A program made the position numbers and the translations under genes. This document shows positions 9,406 through 18,054 of a DNA stretch of 61,658 nt, one piece after another (positions within the stretch are counted from its first letter, which is position 1; the number at the start of each line of letters is the position of its first letter). The notes below the pieces were generated by a model. That model searched no databases. It saw only the letters and a program-made list of their open reading frames with translations, and was not told where the DNA came from. Origin of the DNA: Oscillospiraceae bacterium (GTDB lineage: Bacteria; Bacillota; Clostridia; Oscillospirales; Acutalibacteraceae); contig JAISYX010000021.1 of assembly GCA_031269595.1 (NCBI GenBank), positions 1 through 61,658 of the forward strand. The letters are read 5' to 3'.

Positions 9406-10029
9406 CTACTTAATAAGCTTTAAGCTTCCTATTAAAGGCAGCTCCTTTGCCTTGCCCTGATATGCATTTACAAATCCAAAAATAGCAGCTCCAATAAGGG
9501 CTATTCGCAGCAGCCAGTTGACAAGTGTAGCTATAAAGGTTAAGCTAATCAGGCCAAATATCAAGTTTACTATAAAGCTTACTATAGCAAGGGCAACCCA
9601 GCCAATACACAACAACAAGCCCTGGTTGGCGTGAAACCTTGCAAATTTTGAGCCTGATGCTGCAAATAGCGGCACAAGGAACAAAATGCCAATGTAAGAG
9701 AGTGCGGCCAAAAGCTTATTTTGCTCTATATCAGCAGGGTCATATTCAAAGGTTGTGTCCTTTGTGTTGGTAAACTGAGTAAATGCATCACCCTGAGGCG
9801 GCGGAGGTGTCTGCTGGCCGTATTGGGGAGGAGTTTGGCCGTATTGCGGCGGCGTTTGCTGTCCGTACTGGGGAGGCGGTGTTTGGCCGTACTGGGGAGG
9901 CTGCTGATACTGTGGAGGCTGCTGTGGCTGCTGATATTGCCGCTGTGCAGGAGCTTGAGCCGCACCGCAGGCCGGGCAGAAGTTCAGGTTATCCTCAATA
10001 GAGGCGTGGCAATTGCTGCATGTTTTCAT
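9406..10029 (-). CDS. Zinc-ribbon membrane protein with a DUF4870-like domain
   Basis: The 207-residue protein starts with a zinc ribbon (CSNCHASIEDNLNFCPACG; four Cys in two CxxC pairs). A Gln/Pro/Tyr-rich linker with PPQYGQ-type repeats follows (approx. 25-85), then a membrane domain (approx. 105-200) with the DUF4870-like phrase LSYIGILFLVPLFAA and RFHANQGLLL. Three or four membrane helices are likely. Its function is unknown; such proteins are thought to be small integral membrane proteins of the envelope. It has its own promoter (10063-10091) and terminator. Two other zinc-ribbon proteins are encoded at 12289-13467. Confidence 0.85.
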   Translation of the reverse strand: MKTCSNCHASIEDNLNFCPACGAAQAPAQRQYQQPQQPPQYQQPPQYGQTPPPQYGQQTPPQYGQTPPQYGQQTPPPPQGDAFTQFTNTKDTTFEYDPADIEQNKLLAALSYIGILFLVPLFAASGSKFARFHANQGLLLCIGWVALAIVSFIVNLIFGLISLTFIATLVNWLLRIALIGAAIFGFVNAYQGKAKELPLIGSLKLIK

Positions 10030-10062
10030 TATAAGATACCCCTTCCAAATTGTGTTTTAATC

Positions 10063-10091
10063 ATTATACAATATCTTATCGTATTTGTCAC
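10063..10091 (-). promoter_or_regulatory. Promoter of the DUF4870-like gene
   Basis: GTGACA (10086-10091), a 17-base spacer and a perfect TATAAT (10063-10068) are read on the minus strand, 33 bases upstream of the start codon. Confidence 0.75.
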
Positions 10092-10249
10092 CAAAAAATG
10101 CAAAAATTTTTTCAAGATTTTTTATTGCTTTGTCGGAGATGCTGTCCATATCGTTCTCCTTTCCCGTAATTTGCGGGTATTTACCGGAGAATTCGGACAT
10201 CCTCCCCTGTATTTTTATGCGTTTTGCGTGCTTCTCTGCTCTGGGCATA

Positions 10250-10278
10250 TTGACTTATTACAGCAAAAATGTTAAAAT
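10250..10278 (+). promoter_or_regulatory. Promoter of tyrS
   Basis: TTGACT (10250-10255), a 17-base spacer and TAAAAT (10273-10278). The leader to the tyrS ATG is about 28 bases, so no T-box riboswitch can fit. Confidence 0.75.
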
Positions 10279-10312
10279 ATAGGTAATATTAAATATAATG
10301 AGGTAATCTAGT

Positions 10313-11539
10313 ATGGGAGTATTTGAAGAACTACAGGCCAGAGGCCTTATAGCACAAACCACAAATGAAGAAAAAGCCCGAGAGCTGCTAAACGGCGGCA
10401 AAACCACATTTTATATAGGCTTTGACCCAACCGCCGACAGCCTGCATGTAGGCCACCTTTTACAGCTTATTATTATGGCGCACATGCAGCGTGCAGGCAA
10501 CAGGCCCATTGCTATTATTGGCGGAGGCACGGCCATGGTAGGCGACCCCAGCGGCAGAACAGACATGCGCCAAATGATGACTCCTGAGATAATAGAGCAC
10601 AATGGCAACTGCTTTAAATCTCAGATGTCCAACATAGTTGATTTCTCCGAGGGCAAGGCAAGCATGATTAACAACGGCGATTGGCTGCTGGGCTTAAACT
10701 ATGTAGATTTTCTGCGCAGAGTAGGCGTGCATTTCTCGGTTAACCGTATGCTCACCGCCGAATGCTTTAAAAGCCGCATGGAGAAGGGGCTCTCCTTTAT
10801 AGAGTTTAACTATATGCTCATGCAGAGCTATGACTTCCTATATCTTAATCAAAATCATGACTGCATTATGCAGCTGGGCGGCGACGACCAGTGGTCTAAC
10901 ATCTTAGGCGGCATAGACTTAATACGCCGTGTTGAGGGCAAGGAGGCCTACGGCATGACCTTCGCCCTGCTTACAACAAGCGACGGTAAAAAAATGGGCA
11001 AAACCCAAAAGGGCGCAGTGTGGCTTGACCCTGAGAAGACCAGCCCCTACGATTTTTATCAGTATTGGCGCAATGTTGAGGACGCAAACACCATACGCTG
11101 CCTAAAATTCCTCACCTTCCTCCCGCTTGAGGAGATAGAGAAAATGGCAGAGTGGAAGGACGCTCAGTTAAACGAGGCCAAGGAGCTGCTTGCCTATGAG
11201 GTAACCAAGCTAGTCCACGGCCAAGAGGAGGCCGACAAGGTGCGTGCGGCGGCCAAGGCTATATTCGGTGCAGGTGCAGATTCTGCCGATATGCCCGCTA
11301 CAACCCTTACAGACTCAGATTTTGAGAGCGGAAGCATAGTTATAACTCAGCTGCTTGTCAGCTGCAAGCTTGCCGCATCACGTGGTGAGGCTCGCAGGCT
11401 AATAGAACAGGGCGGCGTAAGCTTGAATGATGAAAAGGTTACAGACTTTAAGCTGGAGCTTAGCAAGGCGCAATTTGGCACAGAGGGTATTACAATTAAG
11501 AAAGGCAAGAAGATTTTCCACAAGGCCTTGATAGGATAA
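10313..11539 (+). CDS. tyrS: Tyrosyl-tRNA synthetase
   Basis: The 408-residue class I synthetase charges tRNA-Tyr with tyrosine. The HIGH motif is HVGHL (near residue 43), and the KMSKS counterpart is KMGKT, near residue 228, which is normal for this subfamily. The tyrosine-pocket region [11 protein letters not shown] is intact. The C-terminal S4-like RNA-binding domain starts near [18 protein letters not shown]. The length is typical of the bacterial enzyme. The gene has its own promoter and is followed 19 bases later by the AIM24 gene. Confidence 0.97.
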   Translation: MGVFEELQARGLIAQTTNEEKARELLNGGKTTFYIGFDPTADSLHVGHLLQLIIMAHMQRAGNRPIAIIGGGTAMVGDPSGRTDMRQMMTPEIIEHNGNCFKSQMSNIVDFSEGKASMINNGDWLLGLNYVDFLRRVGVHFSVNRMLTAECFKSRMEKGLSFIEFNYMLMQSYDFLYLNQNHDCIMQLGGDDQWSNILGGIDLIRRVEGKEAYGMTFALLTTSDGKKMGKTQKGAVWLDPEKTSPYDFYQYWRNVEDANTIRCLKFLTFLPLEEIEKMAEWKDAQLNEAKELLAYEVTKLVHGQEEADKVRAAAKAIFGAGADSADMPATTLTDSDFESGSIVITQLLVSCKLAASRGEARRLIEQGGVSLNDEKVTDFKLELSKAQFGTEGITIKKGKKIFHKALIG

Positions 11540-11558
11540 TATAAAGGAGGATATTACT

Positions 11559-12239
11559 TTGCAATACAAAATTGAGGGAACCCCGTTACCCGTGGTGCTT
11601 TGCACCCTTGAGGCAGAGGAGACCATGATAACCGAAAAGGGCAGCATGGCTTGGATGACCCCTAACATGGAAATGAAGACCAATTCCAACGGCGGTTTAG
11701 GCAAAATGATAGGCAGAGCCTTTGCAGGCGAGGCCATGTTCCAAAACCTATACACAGCAAGAGGAGGGCAAGGGCTTATTGCCTTTGCATCCAGCTTCCC
11801 TGGCTCTATCATAGCCTTTCCCGTTACCCCTCAGCAGGGAATCATTGCACAAAAATCCGCATTCTTGGCCTCTGAGGCAGGGGTGCAGCTTAGCGTTCAC
11901 TTTAAAAAGAGGCTGGGTGCCGGCCTTTTTGGCGGCGAGGGCTTTATAATGCAAAAGCTTAGCGGCAACGGCATGGCCTTTCTTGAAATTGACGGCCATG
12001 TTATAACCTATGACTTAGCTCCCGGGCAACAAATGATAGTTGACACAGGCTATCTTGCCGCCATGACGGATACGGTTACAATGGATATTCAGTCTGTCAA
12101 GGGCGGAATGAACGTGCTGTTTGGCGGCGAGGGCTTTTTTAACACAGTGGTAACAGGCCCGGGCAGAGTATGGCTGCAAACCATGCCGGAGAGCCAGTTT
12201 GCTGCTTCGCTTATTAAGTATTTGCCTAGTAAGGGCTAA
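11559..12239 (+). CDS. AIM24 (TIGR00266) family protein
   Basis: The 226-residue protein belongs to the AIM24/DUF124 family of beta-sandwich proteins related to a mitochondrial inner-membrane protein; the bacterial role is not established. Typical stretches are the glycine-rich GGQGLIAFAS, LGAGLFGGEGFIMQKLSG and the closing GPGRVWLQTMP. The start is a TTG, supported by AAAGGAGG 7-8 bases upstream; there is no ATG nearby. It is downstream of tyrS, probably on the same transcript, and ends at a strong hairpin (12262-12283). Confidence 0.9.
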   Translation: MQYKIEGTPLPVVLCTLEAEETMITEKGSMAWMTPNMEMKTNSNGGLGKMIGRAFAGEAMFQNLYTARGGQGLIAFASSFPGSIIAFPVTPQQGIIAQKSAFLASEAGVQLSVHFKKRLGAGLFGGEGFIMQKLSGNGMAFLEIDGHVITYDLAPGQQMIVDTGYLAAMTDTVTMDIQSVKGGMNVLFGGEGFFNTVVTGPGRVWLQTMPESQFAASLIKYLPSKG

Positions 12240-12255
12240 GCAACACTATAGCGTA

Positions 12256-12283
12256 AAAAAGGGGGCTGCGTTGATGCAGCCCC
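12256..12283. terminator. Bidirectional terminator between AIM24 and a convergent gene
   Basis: GGGGCTGC (12262-12269) pairs with GCAGCCCC (12276-12283). A run of six A upstream serves as the T tract for the minus strand, and the plus strand continues TTGATTTATT. It serves both converging genes. Confidence 0.85.
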
Positions 12284-12288
12284 TTGAT

Positions 12289-12723
12289 TTATTGTTCTTC
12301 TGGTGATTTGTAGGGTTTAAACAGCTCGTCTAATTCCTTAAACTTGCTTAACCACACGCAATATGATTCTTCCCTTGTGAATATCAAATGCTGCTGGCTA
12401 TATCTTCTTATCAACTCAATATCAGCTAGATTAATTGATATATATGGGTTCTTTTTAATTGCGTTAAGCAAGTCTTTAAAAAGCCCAAAGGCCGGATTCT
12501 CTGCTTCGGGTTTAATTTTGTAAATAACAAAGCGTTGGTTTGTCAACGCCGCCTTGCAGCTTGCCATTTTGCTGAAGTGCTCGCCGTTTATCTCCAAAAA
12601 GGTGTAGCCGCCAGAGGAGAGCACCAGTTTTTCACTTGAGGCTCTGCTAAGGTCTGCCCCGCACCGTGTGCAGGTCTCTCCTTTGTTGCTTGCCTTGCAA
12701 ATATGACATTTCACTTTCTCCAT
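12289..12723 (-). CDS. Zinc-ribbon protein with a PH/GRAM-like C-terminal part
   Basis: The 144-residue protein begins with four cysteines in two CxxC pairs (CHICKASNKGETCTRCG), a zinc ribbon. The rest is predicted to be mostly beta strand (YTFLEINGEHF, QRFVIYKI, HLIFTREESYCVWL), similar to small PH-like modules found beside zinc ribbons in Firmicutes, but I cannot name the family firmly. There is no signal peptide or membrane helix, so it is cytoplasmic. It follows the related gene 12745-13467 by 21 bases and shares its promoter and the terminator at 12262. Confidence 0.7.
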   Translation of the reverse strand: MEKVKCHICKASNKGETCTRCGADLSRASSEKLVLSSGGYTFLEINGEHFSKMASCKAALTNQRFVIYKIKPEAENPAFGLFKDLLNAIKKNPYISINLADIELIRRYSQQHLIFTREESYCVWLSKFKELDELFKPYKSPEEQ

Positions 12724-12744
12724 AAGCTTGCTCCTTTCAATGCT

Positions 12745-13467
12745 TTAAGCAAATATTGCGTCCAGAATATAGGGGACAAGCAGAATGTTCTTGTTGCTAA
12801 ACACAGAAGAGCTCCACAGCAGCTCGCCGGGCTTATCATATACAGCTACGCCGCCATAGCCGTTTGTAATCTGACTTTCACGGTAGTTCTCTTTATTTAT
12901 CACGGTGATTTTTTTAGAAATCTTTGCCTGTGCCGTGGCTTGAAGGCTGTTAATTGTGAGCCCCGCAACCTCAACTGTAGCTCCCGCTCTTATCTGGTTA
13001 ATGTACCTTTGAGCCACATTTTTAGCCACAATGGCGTTAACAGCCTCAAACAGCGGAGGATAGAGCTTTTCGTTTTTACGGGCTTTGCCTATGCCGAACA
13101 CATTCATAGCACTCATGATTATTTTGTGGGTTTTGCCGCTGTCCATTTTAAACAAAACCACGCCGTCAAAGCTGCGCCCAACGGGGATACCCACATAGGT
13201 ATGAACAGTAACCGCCGCCCTCGCTGTGATTTGCGCAATTTGGTCATAGCGCAGGCTTTGCCCTTTAAACTCTATGTGGTCACTAAAAAATCGTGCGCTT
13301 TTGCCGCTGGTTTTAAAGGGAATATCCGCTAATGCTATGTATTGATTTGCCGATTGCGCAGCTGTTGCAGGAGCTCCCCCTGCGGGATTAAGCTGCTGCA
13401 CCGTGCCGCAATGCGGGCAGCTTACCGATAAATCCGGAATTTGATTACCACACTTATTACAAAACAT
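12745..13467 (-). CDS. Zinc-ribbon protein of unknown function
   Basis: The 240-residue protein opens with a zinc ribbon (MFCNKCGNQIPDLSVSCPHCG, four Cys), then a short Ala/Gln linker and a region of alternating strands (FFSDHIEFKGQSLRYDQIAQI) that resembles a bacterial PH-like fold. The C-terminal part is not recognised. No signal or membrane segment is seen. It is first in a two-gene unit with 12289-12723 and is driven by TTGATT-17-TACAAT at 13516-13544. The long ORF on the opposite strand is a shadow. Confidence 0.7.
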   Translation of the reverse strand: MFCNKCGNQIPDLSVSCPHCGTVQQLNPAGGAPATAAQSANQYIALADIPFKTSGKSARFFSDHIEFKGQSLRYDQIAQITARAAVTVHTYVGIPVGRSFDGVVLFKMDSGKTHKIIMSAMNVFGIGKARKNEKLYPPLFEAVNAIVAKNVAQRYINQIRAGATVEVAGLTINSLQATAQAKISKKITVINKENYRESQITNGYGGVAVYDKPGELLWSSSVFSNKNILLVPYILDAIFA

Positions 13468-13515
13468 ACTTTGCCACTCCTCATTTTAAAGGCATTAACG
13501 CCTTGATTTGTAATA

Positions 13516-13544
13516 ATTGTAACATAAAGTCACAGCAAAATCAA
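13516..13544 (-). promoter_or_regulatory. Promoter of the zinc-ribbon gene pair
   Basis: TTGATT (13539-13544), a 17-base spacer and TACAAT (13516-13521) are read on the minus strand. Just upstream a short direct repeat (TGATGGTGTGT) occurs twice near 13553-13580. Confidence 0.65.
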
Positions 13545-13583
13545 GCTATAAATGATGGTGTGTTAAATTGATGGTGTGTAAAG

Positions 13584-13614
13584 TGGGCTCGCTCTGAAAA
13601 CCAGAGCAAGCCCA
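13584..13614 (-). terminator. Terminator of the adhE operon
   Basis: Arms TGGGCTTGCTCTG and CAGAGCGAGCCCA on the minus strand (13602-13614 and 13584-13596) pair with one G-U and a four-base loop. It lies after the duplicated kinase tail, in the position expected for the original end of the operon. Confidence 0.7.
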
Positions 13615-13645
13615 TTAATCTACTTCTTCAATTTTAAAGCTTACT

Positions 13646-13862
13646 CATACTCAACAACATCCACCCACTTAGTAAGCAGCTCACGCTCAGAGGCGTTGCC
13701 CTTTACCAGCTGGGAGGCGGCCACTATAGGCAGCCACTTTTGAATATGCTGCTTTGCAGTGTCACTCTTTTTGCTAAACAGATTCAAATACAGCTCTGCC
13801 GCTTCGCTGTCCCCCGCAATGCTGAGCAGCAGATAGGTTCTTGCTGCATCTGCAGAGGCATT
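13646..13862 (-). pseudogene. Duplicated 3' end of the APH-like kinase gene
   Basis: This 217-bp segment matches 14411-14627 without indels at a constant offset of 765 bp, with about a dozen substitutions. It encodes the last ~70 residues of the kinase (SADAARTYLL to WVDVVEYE) but has no catalytic region and no start signal. It is separated from the intact gene by a lipoprotein gene. The reading frame is still open, so the copy is either recent or constrained. Confidence 0.85.
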
Positions 13863-13887
13863 AGAGTGGTTAATCCGGCAAGTGCTA

Positions 13888-14358
13888 TTAAAACTCCGAT
13901 TTGGCAAGGTAATAAGTTCCCCTTGCCTCCTGCAGACTACTATCTTTATACAAAATTAATGTAATGCTATTTCCATTAAACTCAAGTGTATAACCAAAAT
14001 TGTCATGAAAATCCCTGTTAATATACATATATTTATTATCACTTGTTAATTCGTATTTTGCCATCATTATTGTCCCACTATTTGTCATCGTTGTCCCACT
14101 ACTTATCACATCGTTGAAAGCATAATCAAAAGTTATCCAATCACCGCTAATTTCTCTAATTTTAAGCATTCTCTCTGCGCCACTAGTTGTACGCCATACA
14201 CCAATGTAACTTTGATCAAGCGGTATAAACCCATTCAGAGCAGACGTTGCACTCACTGTATCAACGCTACTTTGCTTCGGATTAAAGTCCACATTACACG
14301 AGTATAAAAAAATAGATAAGCTTAACAGGACTCCAACCAAAATCACCTTTTTCATCAT
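13888..14358 (-). CDS. Lipoprotein of unknown function
   Basis: About 156 residues are encoded from the ATG at 14358; ATG 14355 is equally possible, with AGTAGGTG just upstream. A short signal with lipobox LYSC at about residue 20 predicts a lipid-anchored extracellular protein. The mature part contains a GVWRT start and several strands (WITFDYAF, TLEFNGNSITLILY), reminiscent of small lipocalin-like domains, but the match is weak. It lies between the kinase gene and the duplicated kinase tail, the same arrangement as the lipoprotein beside hisG. Confidence 0.75.
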   Translation of the reverse strand: MMKKVILVGVLLSLSIFLYSCNVDFNPKQSSVDTVSATSALNGFIPLDQSYIGVWRTTSGAERMLKIREISGDWITFDYAFNDVISSGTTMTNSGTIMMAKYELTSDNKYMYINRDFHDNFGYTLEFNGNSITLILYKDSSLQEARGTYYLAKSEF

Positions 14359-14405
14359 GTGCACCTACTTTTCATTATTATTTTTAATAATCTAAAGTCT
14401 AAAAA

Positions 14406-15155
14406 CTATTCATACTCCACAACATCCACCCACTTAGTAAGCAGCTCACGCTCAGAGGCGTTGCCCTTTACCAGCTGGGAGGCGGCCACTATAGGCAGCC
14501 ACTTTTGAATATACTGCTTTGCAGTGTCACTCTTCTTGCTAAACAGATTCAAATACAGCTCGGCGGCTTCGCTGTCCCCTGCAATGCTGAACAGCAGATA
14601 GGTTCTTGCTGCATCTGCAGAGGCGTTGCCCTGTGTTGCGTGTGACCAATCCAGAATATACGCCTCTCCATCATCGGTTATAATGATGTTGGAGGGGTTA
14701 AAATCGCCGTGACAAAGCTTGTTGTGCTTGGGCATGGATTCAAGGCGTGTGTGCAGCTCATAGCGTATGGTTGCATCCAGCTTTGTCTCGCTTATCTTGC
14801 GGTTCATCTTATCCTTTAGCTTGTTTAAGCCCGGCACCTTGCAGGAGTGCATTTTAACCTGTAAATCAACCAGTGTTTCGATATATTCAGCCTTGCGGGA
14901 GGGGTGCTCCACCATAAGCTGGGCAAGGGTTTTGCCCTCGATAAACTCCGAAACTATAGCCCATTTGCCCTCTAGCTTTGTAACTGCAAGCACCTTGGGA
15001 ACATTTAGGCCGGAATCCTCAACTCTTGCCTGATTTAACGCCTCGTTAAGAATATCTGCCTTTGAAAAATCCTCGTTAAATACCTTGATAGCTCGCTGGC
15101 CTTCACGGTATATGGTTTTTGCCGCTCTTACGGCTATTATTTTATCTAGGCTCAT
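14406..15155 (-). CDS. APH-fold small-molecule kinase (TIGR02172-like)
   Basis: The 249-residue protein has the aminoglycoside/choline kinase fold. The catalytic loop is CHGDFNPSNII and the metal-binding Asp lies in AYILDWSHA; an N-terminal Lys (RAIKVF) fits the ATP-binding strand. It resembles the TIGR02172 group of uncharacterised kinases, whose substrate is unknown, so a resistance role should not be assumed. Its ATG overlaps the adhE stop (ATGA), so it is translationally coupled to adhE. Its 3' end is duplicated at 13646-13862. Confidence 0.85.
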   Translation of the reverse strand: MSLDKIIAVRAAKTIYREGQRAIKVFNEDFSKADILNEALNQARVEDSGLNVPKVLAVTKLEGKWAIVSEFIEGKTLAQLMVEHPSRKAEYIETLVDLQVKMHSCKVPGLNKLKDKMNRKISETKLDATIRYELHTRLESMPKHNKLCHGDFNPSNIIITDDGEAYILDWSHATQGNASADAARTYLLFSIAGDSEAAELYLNLFSKKSDTAKQYIQKWLPIVAASQLVKGNASERELLTKWVDVVEYE

Positions 15156-17770
15156 ACTCTCTCCTCCATTCCATAGTATGCATTAATATACATTTGCTTA
15201 ATCTCTGAAAGCAGCGGGTATCTCGGATTTGCGCCTGTGCACTGGTCGTCAAAGGCCTGCTCTGTCATATCCTCCAGCCTTGCAAAGAAGTCGCCTTCGT
15301 CTACGCCGTATTCCTTAATGGTCTTTTTAATGCCAATCTTTGTCTTAAGCTGATTGATAGCAAAGATGAGATTTTCCAGCTTCTCATTGTCTGTTGTGCC
15401 CCCAAGGCCAAGATAATCGGCTATTTCGGCATATCTGGCAAGGGTGTGGGGGTGGTCATACTGCGGGAAGGTGCCCATCTTGCGGGGGGCAGAAACAGCG
15501 TTAAACCTGAGCACCTGCTCTATCATAAGCGCATTGGCCACGCCGTGTGGCAGGTGGTGGAATGCACCCAGCTTGTGCGCCATAGAGTGGCACACGCCCA
15601 AAAATGCATTGGCAAAGGACATGCCTGCAATTGTAGCTGCGTTGGCCATCTTCTCTCTTGCCTTGGCGTCCTGTGCGCCGTTGTCATAGGCTCTGGGCAG
15701 GTATTCGAATATGATTTTAAGTGCCTTGAGGGCAAGCGCATCTGTATAATCTGTTGCCAGCATAGAGGCATAGGCCTCCAGAGCGTGAGTTACGGCATCT
15801 ATGCCCGAGGCGGCTGTTAAGCCCTTGGGTGCGTTCATGTGCAAATCTGCATCGACTATGGCCATATTTGGCAGCAGCTCATAGTCTGCAAGGGGATACT
15901 TAACCCCTGTCTTCTCGTCTGTTATAACGGCGAAGGGCGTGACCTCTGAGCCTGTGCCCGCAGAGGTGGGAACAGCGATAAAATAGGCCTTTTCTCCCAT
16001 TTTGGGGAAGGCGTAAACACGCTTGCGAATATCAGAAAAGCGCATGGCCATGTCTGTAAAGTCTGCCTCTGGATGCTCATACAGCACCCACATGATTTTG
16101 GCGGCATCCATTGCCGAACCGCCGCCCAATGCGATGATGACATCGGGGTTAAACAGAGCCATCTGTGCTGCGCCCTCTCTGGCGCAGGCCAGAGTTGGGT
16201 CGGGCTCTACATTGTAAAAGCTGGCGTATTGTATGCCCAGCTCGTTGAGCTTATCTGTAATAGGCTTGGTGTAGCCGTTATTGTAAAGGAAGCTGTCGGT
16301 AACTATAAAGGCCTTCTTCTTGCCCAGCACAGAGCCTAACTCGTCAAGGGCAAGCGAGAGGCAGCCCCTCTTGATATAGATTTTTTCAGGTGCACGGAAC
16401 CACAGCATATTTTCCCTTCTTTCGGCAACTAATTTGGTGTTAATAAGGTGCTTTACGCCAACGTTTTCTGAAACGGAGTTGCCGCCCCAGGTGCCGCAGC
16501 CCAAGGTTAATGAGGGTGCAAGCTTAAAGTTGTAAAGGTCGCCTATTCCGCCGTGTGAGGAGGGTGTGTTGAGTATAATGCGGCTGGTCTTCATGCGGCG
16601 TGCAAACTCGTTTAGCTTCTCCCTCTCTGTTACCTCGTTAAGGTAGATAGAAGCAGTGTGGCCTAAGCCGCCGCCCTCTATAAGGCTTTCAGCCTTGTTA
16701 AAGGCATCCTCAATGTCCTCTGCACGGTACATTGCAAGCACAGGAGAGAGCTTCTCGTGGGCAAACTCCTCTGATAGCTCTGTGGAGCTGACCTCGCCTA
16801 TAAGAATTTTGGCATCCTCAGGCACTTCAACTCCTGCAAGTGCAGCTATTGTGTGTGCCCTTTGGCCTACTATCTTTGCGTTAAGCGCACCGTTGATAAT
16901 AATAGTCTTGCGCACCTTTTCAAGCTCCTCAGGATTAAGGAAGTAGCAGCCACGCTCCGCAAATTCCATGCGGACTCTGTCGTAAATTTTATCCAGCACT
17001 ATTACAGCCTGCTCAGAGGCGCAAATCATGCCGTTATCAAAGGTTTTTGAGTGTATAATAGAGTTAACCGCCAATAGTATATCGGCAGAATCGTCAATAA
17101 CTGCTGGCACATTGCCCGGGCCAACACCCAATGCAGGCTTGCCGCTTGCATATGCGGCACGAACCATGCCCGGGCCGCCTGTTGCGAGTATAATATCCGC
17201 CTCACGCATAACTGTGTTTGTCATATCAAGGCTGGGCTGGCCTATCCAAGCTATAATGCCCGCAGGTGCACCTGCGGCCACAGCGGCCTCAAGCACAATT
17301 CTTGCTGCCTCCGCTGTGCAGTTCTTGGCTCTTGGGTGGGGGCTGATTATAATGCCGTTTCTTGTTTTAAGTGCGATAAGTGTTTTAAAAATAGCTGTAG
17401 AGGTTGGGTTTGTTGTGGGTATAACCGCCGCTATAACGCCCACAGGCTCGGCAATTTTGGTAAGGCCGGCAGAGGCGTCACGCTCAATTACACCACAGGT
17501 TTTAACATCCTTATAGACATTATAGATGTTCTCGGCTGCATAGAGGTTTTTAATAACCTTGTCCTCAACCACGCCCATGCCTGTCTCGGTCACAGCCAGC
17601 TTGGCAAGCGGAATGCGTGCACGGGCGGCGGCAGAGGCGGCGGCGGCAAAAATTTTGTCCACCTGCTCCTGAGTGTAACCGGCAAATTTGCGCTGAGCCT
17701 TTCGAACACGGCTAAAAGCCTCTTCAAGGGCGGCCACGCTGTCAATTACAGGATAATCCTTGTGCTCCAT
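15152..17770 (-). CDS. adhE: Bifunctional acetaldehyde-CoA/alcohol dehydrogenase
   Basis: The 872-residue fusion has the usual AdhE length. The N-terminal half is the CoA-acylating aldehyde dehydrogenase, with the catalytic Cys in NGMICASEQ and a nucleotide-binding TGGPGMVRAAY. The C-terminal half is an iron-dependent alcohol dehydrogenase, with GGGSAMDAAK for NAD and the iron-binding histidines in CHSMAHKLGAFHHLPHG. It reduces acetyl-CoA to ethanol through acetaldehyde while oxidising two NADH, in the cytoplasm and often as spirosomes. A Rex-type palindrome overlaps the promoter -10 box, so NADH-dependent control is expected. PduL (37727) would supply the acetyl-phosphate branch. Confidence 0.97.
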   Translation of the reverse strand: MEHKDYPVIDSVAALEEAFSRVRKAQRKFAGYTQEQVDKIFAAAASAAARARIPLAKLAVTETGMGVVEDKVIKNLYAAENIYNVYKDVKTCGVIERDASAGLTKIAEPVGVIAAVIPTTNPTSTAIFKTLIALKTRNGIIISPHPRAKNCTAEAARIVLEAAVAAGAPAGIIAWIGQPSLDMTNTVMREADIILATGGPGMVRAAYASGKPALGVGPGNVPAVIDDSADILLAVNSIIHSKTFDNGMICASEQAVIVLDKIYDRVRMEFAERGCYFLNPEELEKVRKTIIINGALNAKIVGQRAHTIAALAGVEVPEDAKILIGEVSSTELSEEFAHEKLSPVLAMYRAEDIEDAFNKAESLIEGGGLGHTASIYLNEVTEREKLNEFARRMKTSRIILNTPSSHGGIGDLYNFKLAPSLTLGCGTWGGNSVSENVGVKHLINTKLVAERRENMLWFRAPEKIYIKRGCLSLALDELGSVLGKKKAFIVTDSFLYNNGYTKPITDKLNELGIQYASFYNVEPDPTLACAREGAAQMALFNPDVIIALGGGSAMDAAKIMWVLYEHPEADFTDMAMRFSDIRKRVYAFPKMGEKAYFIAVPTSAGTGSEVTPFAVITDEKTGVKYPLADYELLPNMAIVDADLHMNAPKGLTAASGIDAVTHALEAYASMLATDYTDALALKALKIIFEYLPRAYDNGAQDAKAREKMANAATIAGMSFANAFLGVCHSMAHKLGAFHHLPHGVANALMIEQVLRFNAVSAPRKMGTFPQYDHPHTLARYAEIADYLGLGGTTDNEKLENLIFAINQLKTKIGIKKTIKEYGVDEGDFFARLEDMTEQAFDDQCTGANPRYPLLSEIKQMYINAYYGMEERV

Positions 17771-17810
17771 AATGATTCTCCTTTTTTTAGTTTATTTGAG
17801 TATTTGACTT

Positions 17811-17826
17811 TGTTAAAATTTTAACA
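17811..17826. promoter_or_regulatory. Rex-type operator of adhE
   Basis: TGTTAAAATTTTAACA is a perfect palindrome, and read on the minus strand it extends to ATGTTAAAATTTTAACAAA. It fits the clostridial Rex consensus TTGTTAAnnnnTTAACAA at all but one terminal position. It overlaps the adhE -10 box (17818-17823). Confidence 0.8.
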
Positions 17827-17846
17827 TATTCCCGCACCTATTACAA
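17818..17846 (-). promoter_or_regulatory. Promoter of adhE with a second dyad at the -35 box
   Basis: TTGTAA (17841-17846), a 17-base spacer and TAAAAT (17818-17823) are read on the minus strand. The -35 box lies inside another dyad, CTATTAC-5-GTAATAG at 17838-17856, which may be a second regulator site. Confidence 0.7.
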
Positions 17847-17936
17847 GACGTAATAGTGTATGAGCTTAGCTTGCACCGCAGCAACCGTTATTGACATTTT
17901 GCACAAAATTTAGGCTTGCGGTTTGACAAAACACAC

Positions 17937-18054
17937 AAGGCAGAGACGCAGGCGCAGCATACAAGCTTTTTATATACTGCTTGGTGTGCGGAGTCTTGCG
18001 GTGCTGTCCAAATTTTAATTTGGTCGGCAACCACTGCCTCTAACACATGGTGTT
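17937..18054 (+). repeat. Structured repeat, copy E1
   Basis: The core is GGCAGAGACGCAGGCGCA, then a variable part, TTGGTGTGCGG, CTTGCGGTGCTGTC, an extra palindrome (CAAATTTTAATTTG) and the terminal hairpin AACACATGGTGTT. It is related to copies at 37651, 42181 and 42271. It lies 220 bases upstream of lgt, on the same strand. Confidence 0.75.

Noticed and set aside
10057-10248. A 63-codon (or 30-codon from MDSIS) frame on the minus strand upstream of the DUF4870-like gene
   Set aside because: Its last codons coincide with the -35/-10 promoter of the next gene and it has no recognisable family, so it is probably chance.
9721-10275. A 184-codon plus-strand frame opposite the Gln/Pro-rich linker
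   Set aside because: Low-complexity repeats on the coding strand create long open antisense frames.
12703-13332. A 209-codon plus-strand frame opposite the zinc-ribbon genes
   Set aside because: Shadow of two well-supported minus-strand genes with ribosome sites and zinc motifs.
17028-17824. Two 162-codon plus-strand frames opposite adhE
   Set aside because: Antisense shadows of the ALDH domain; no start signals.
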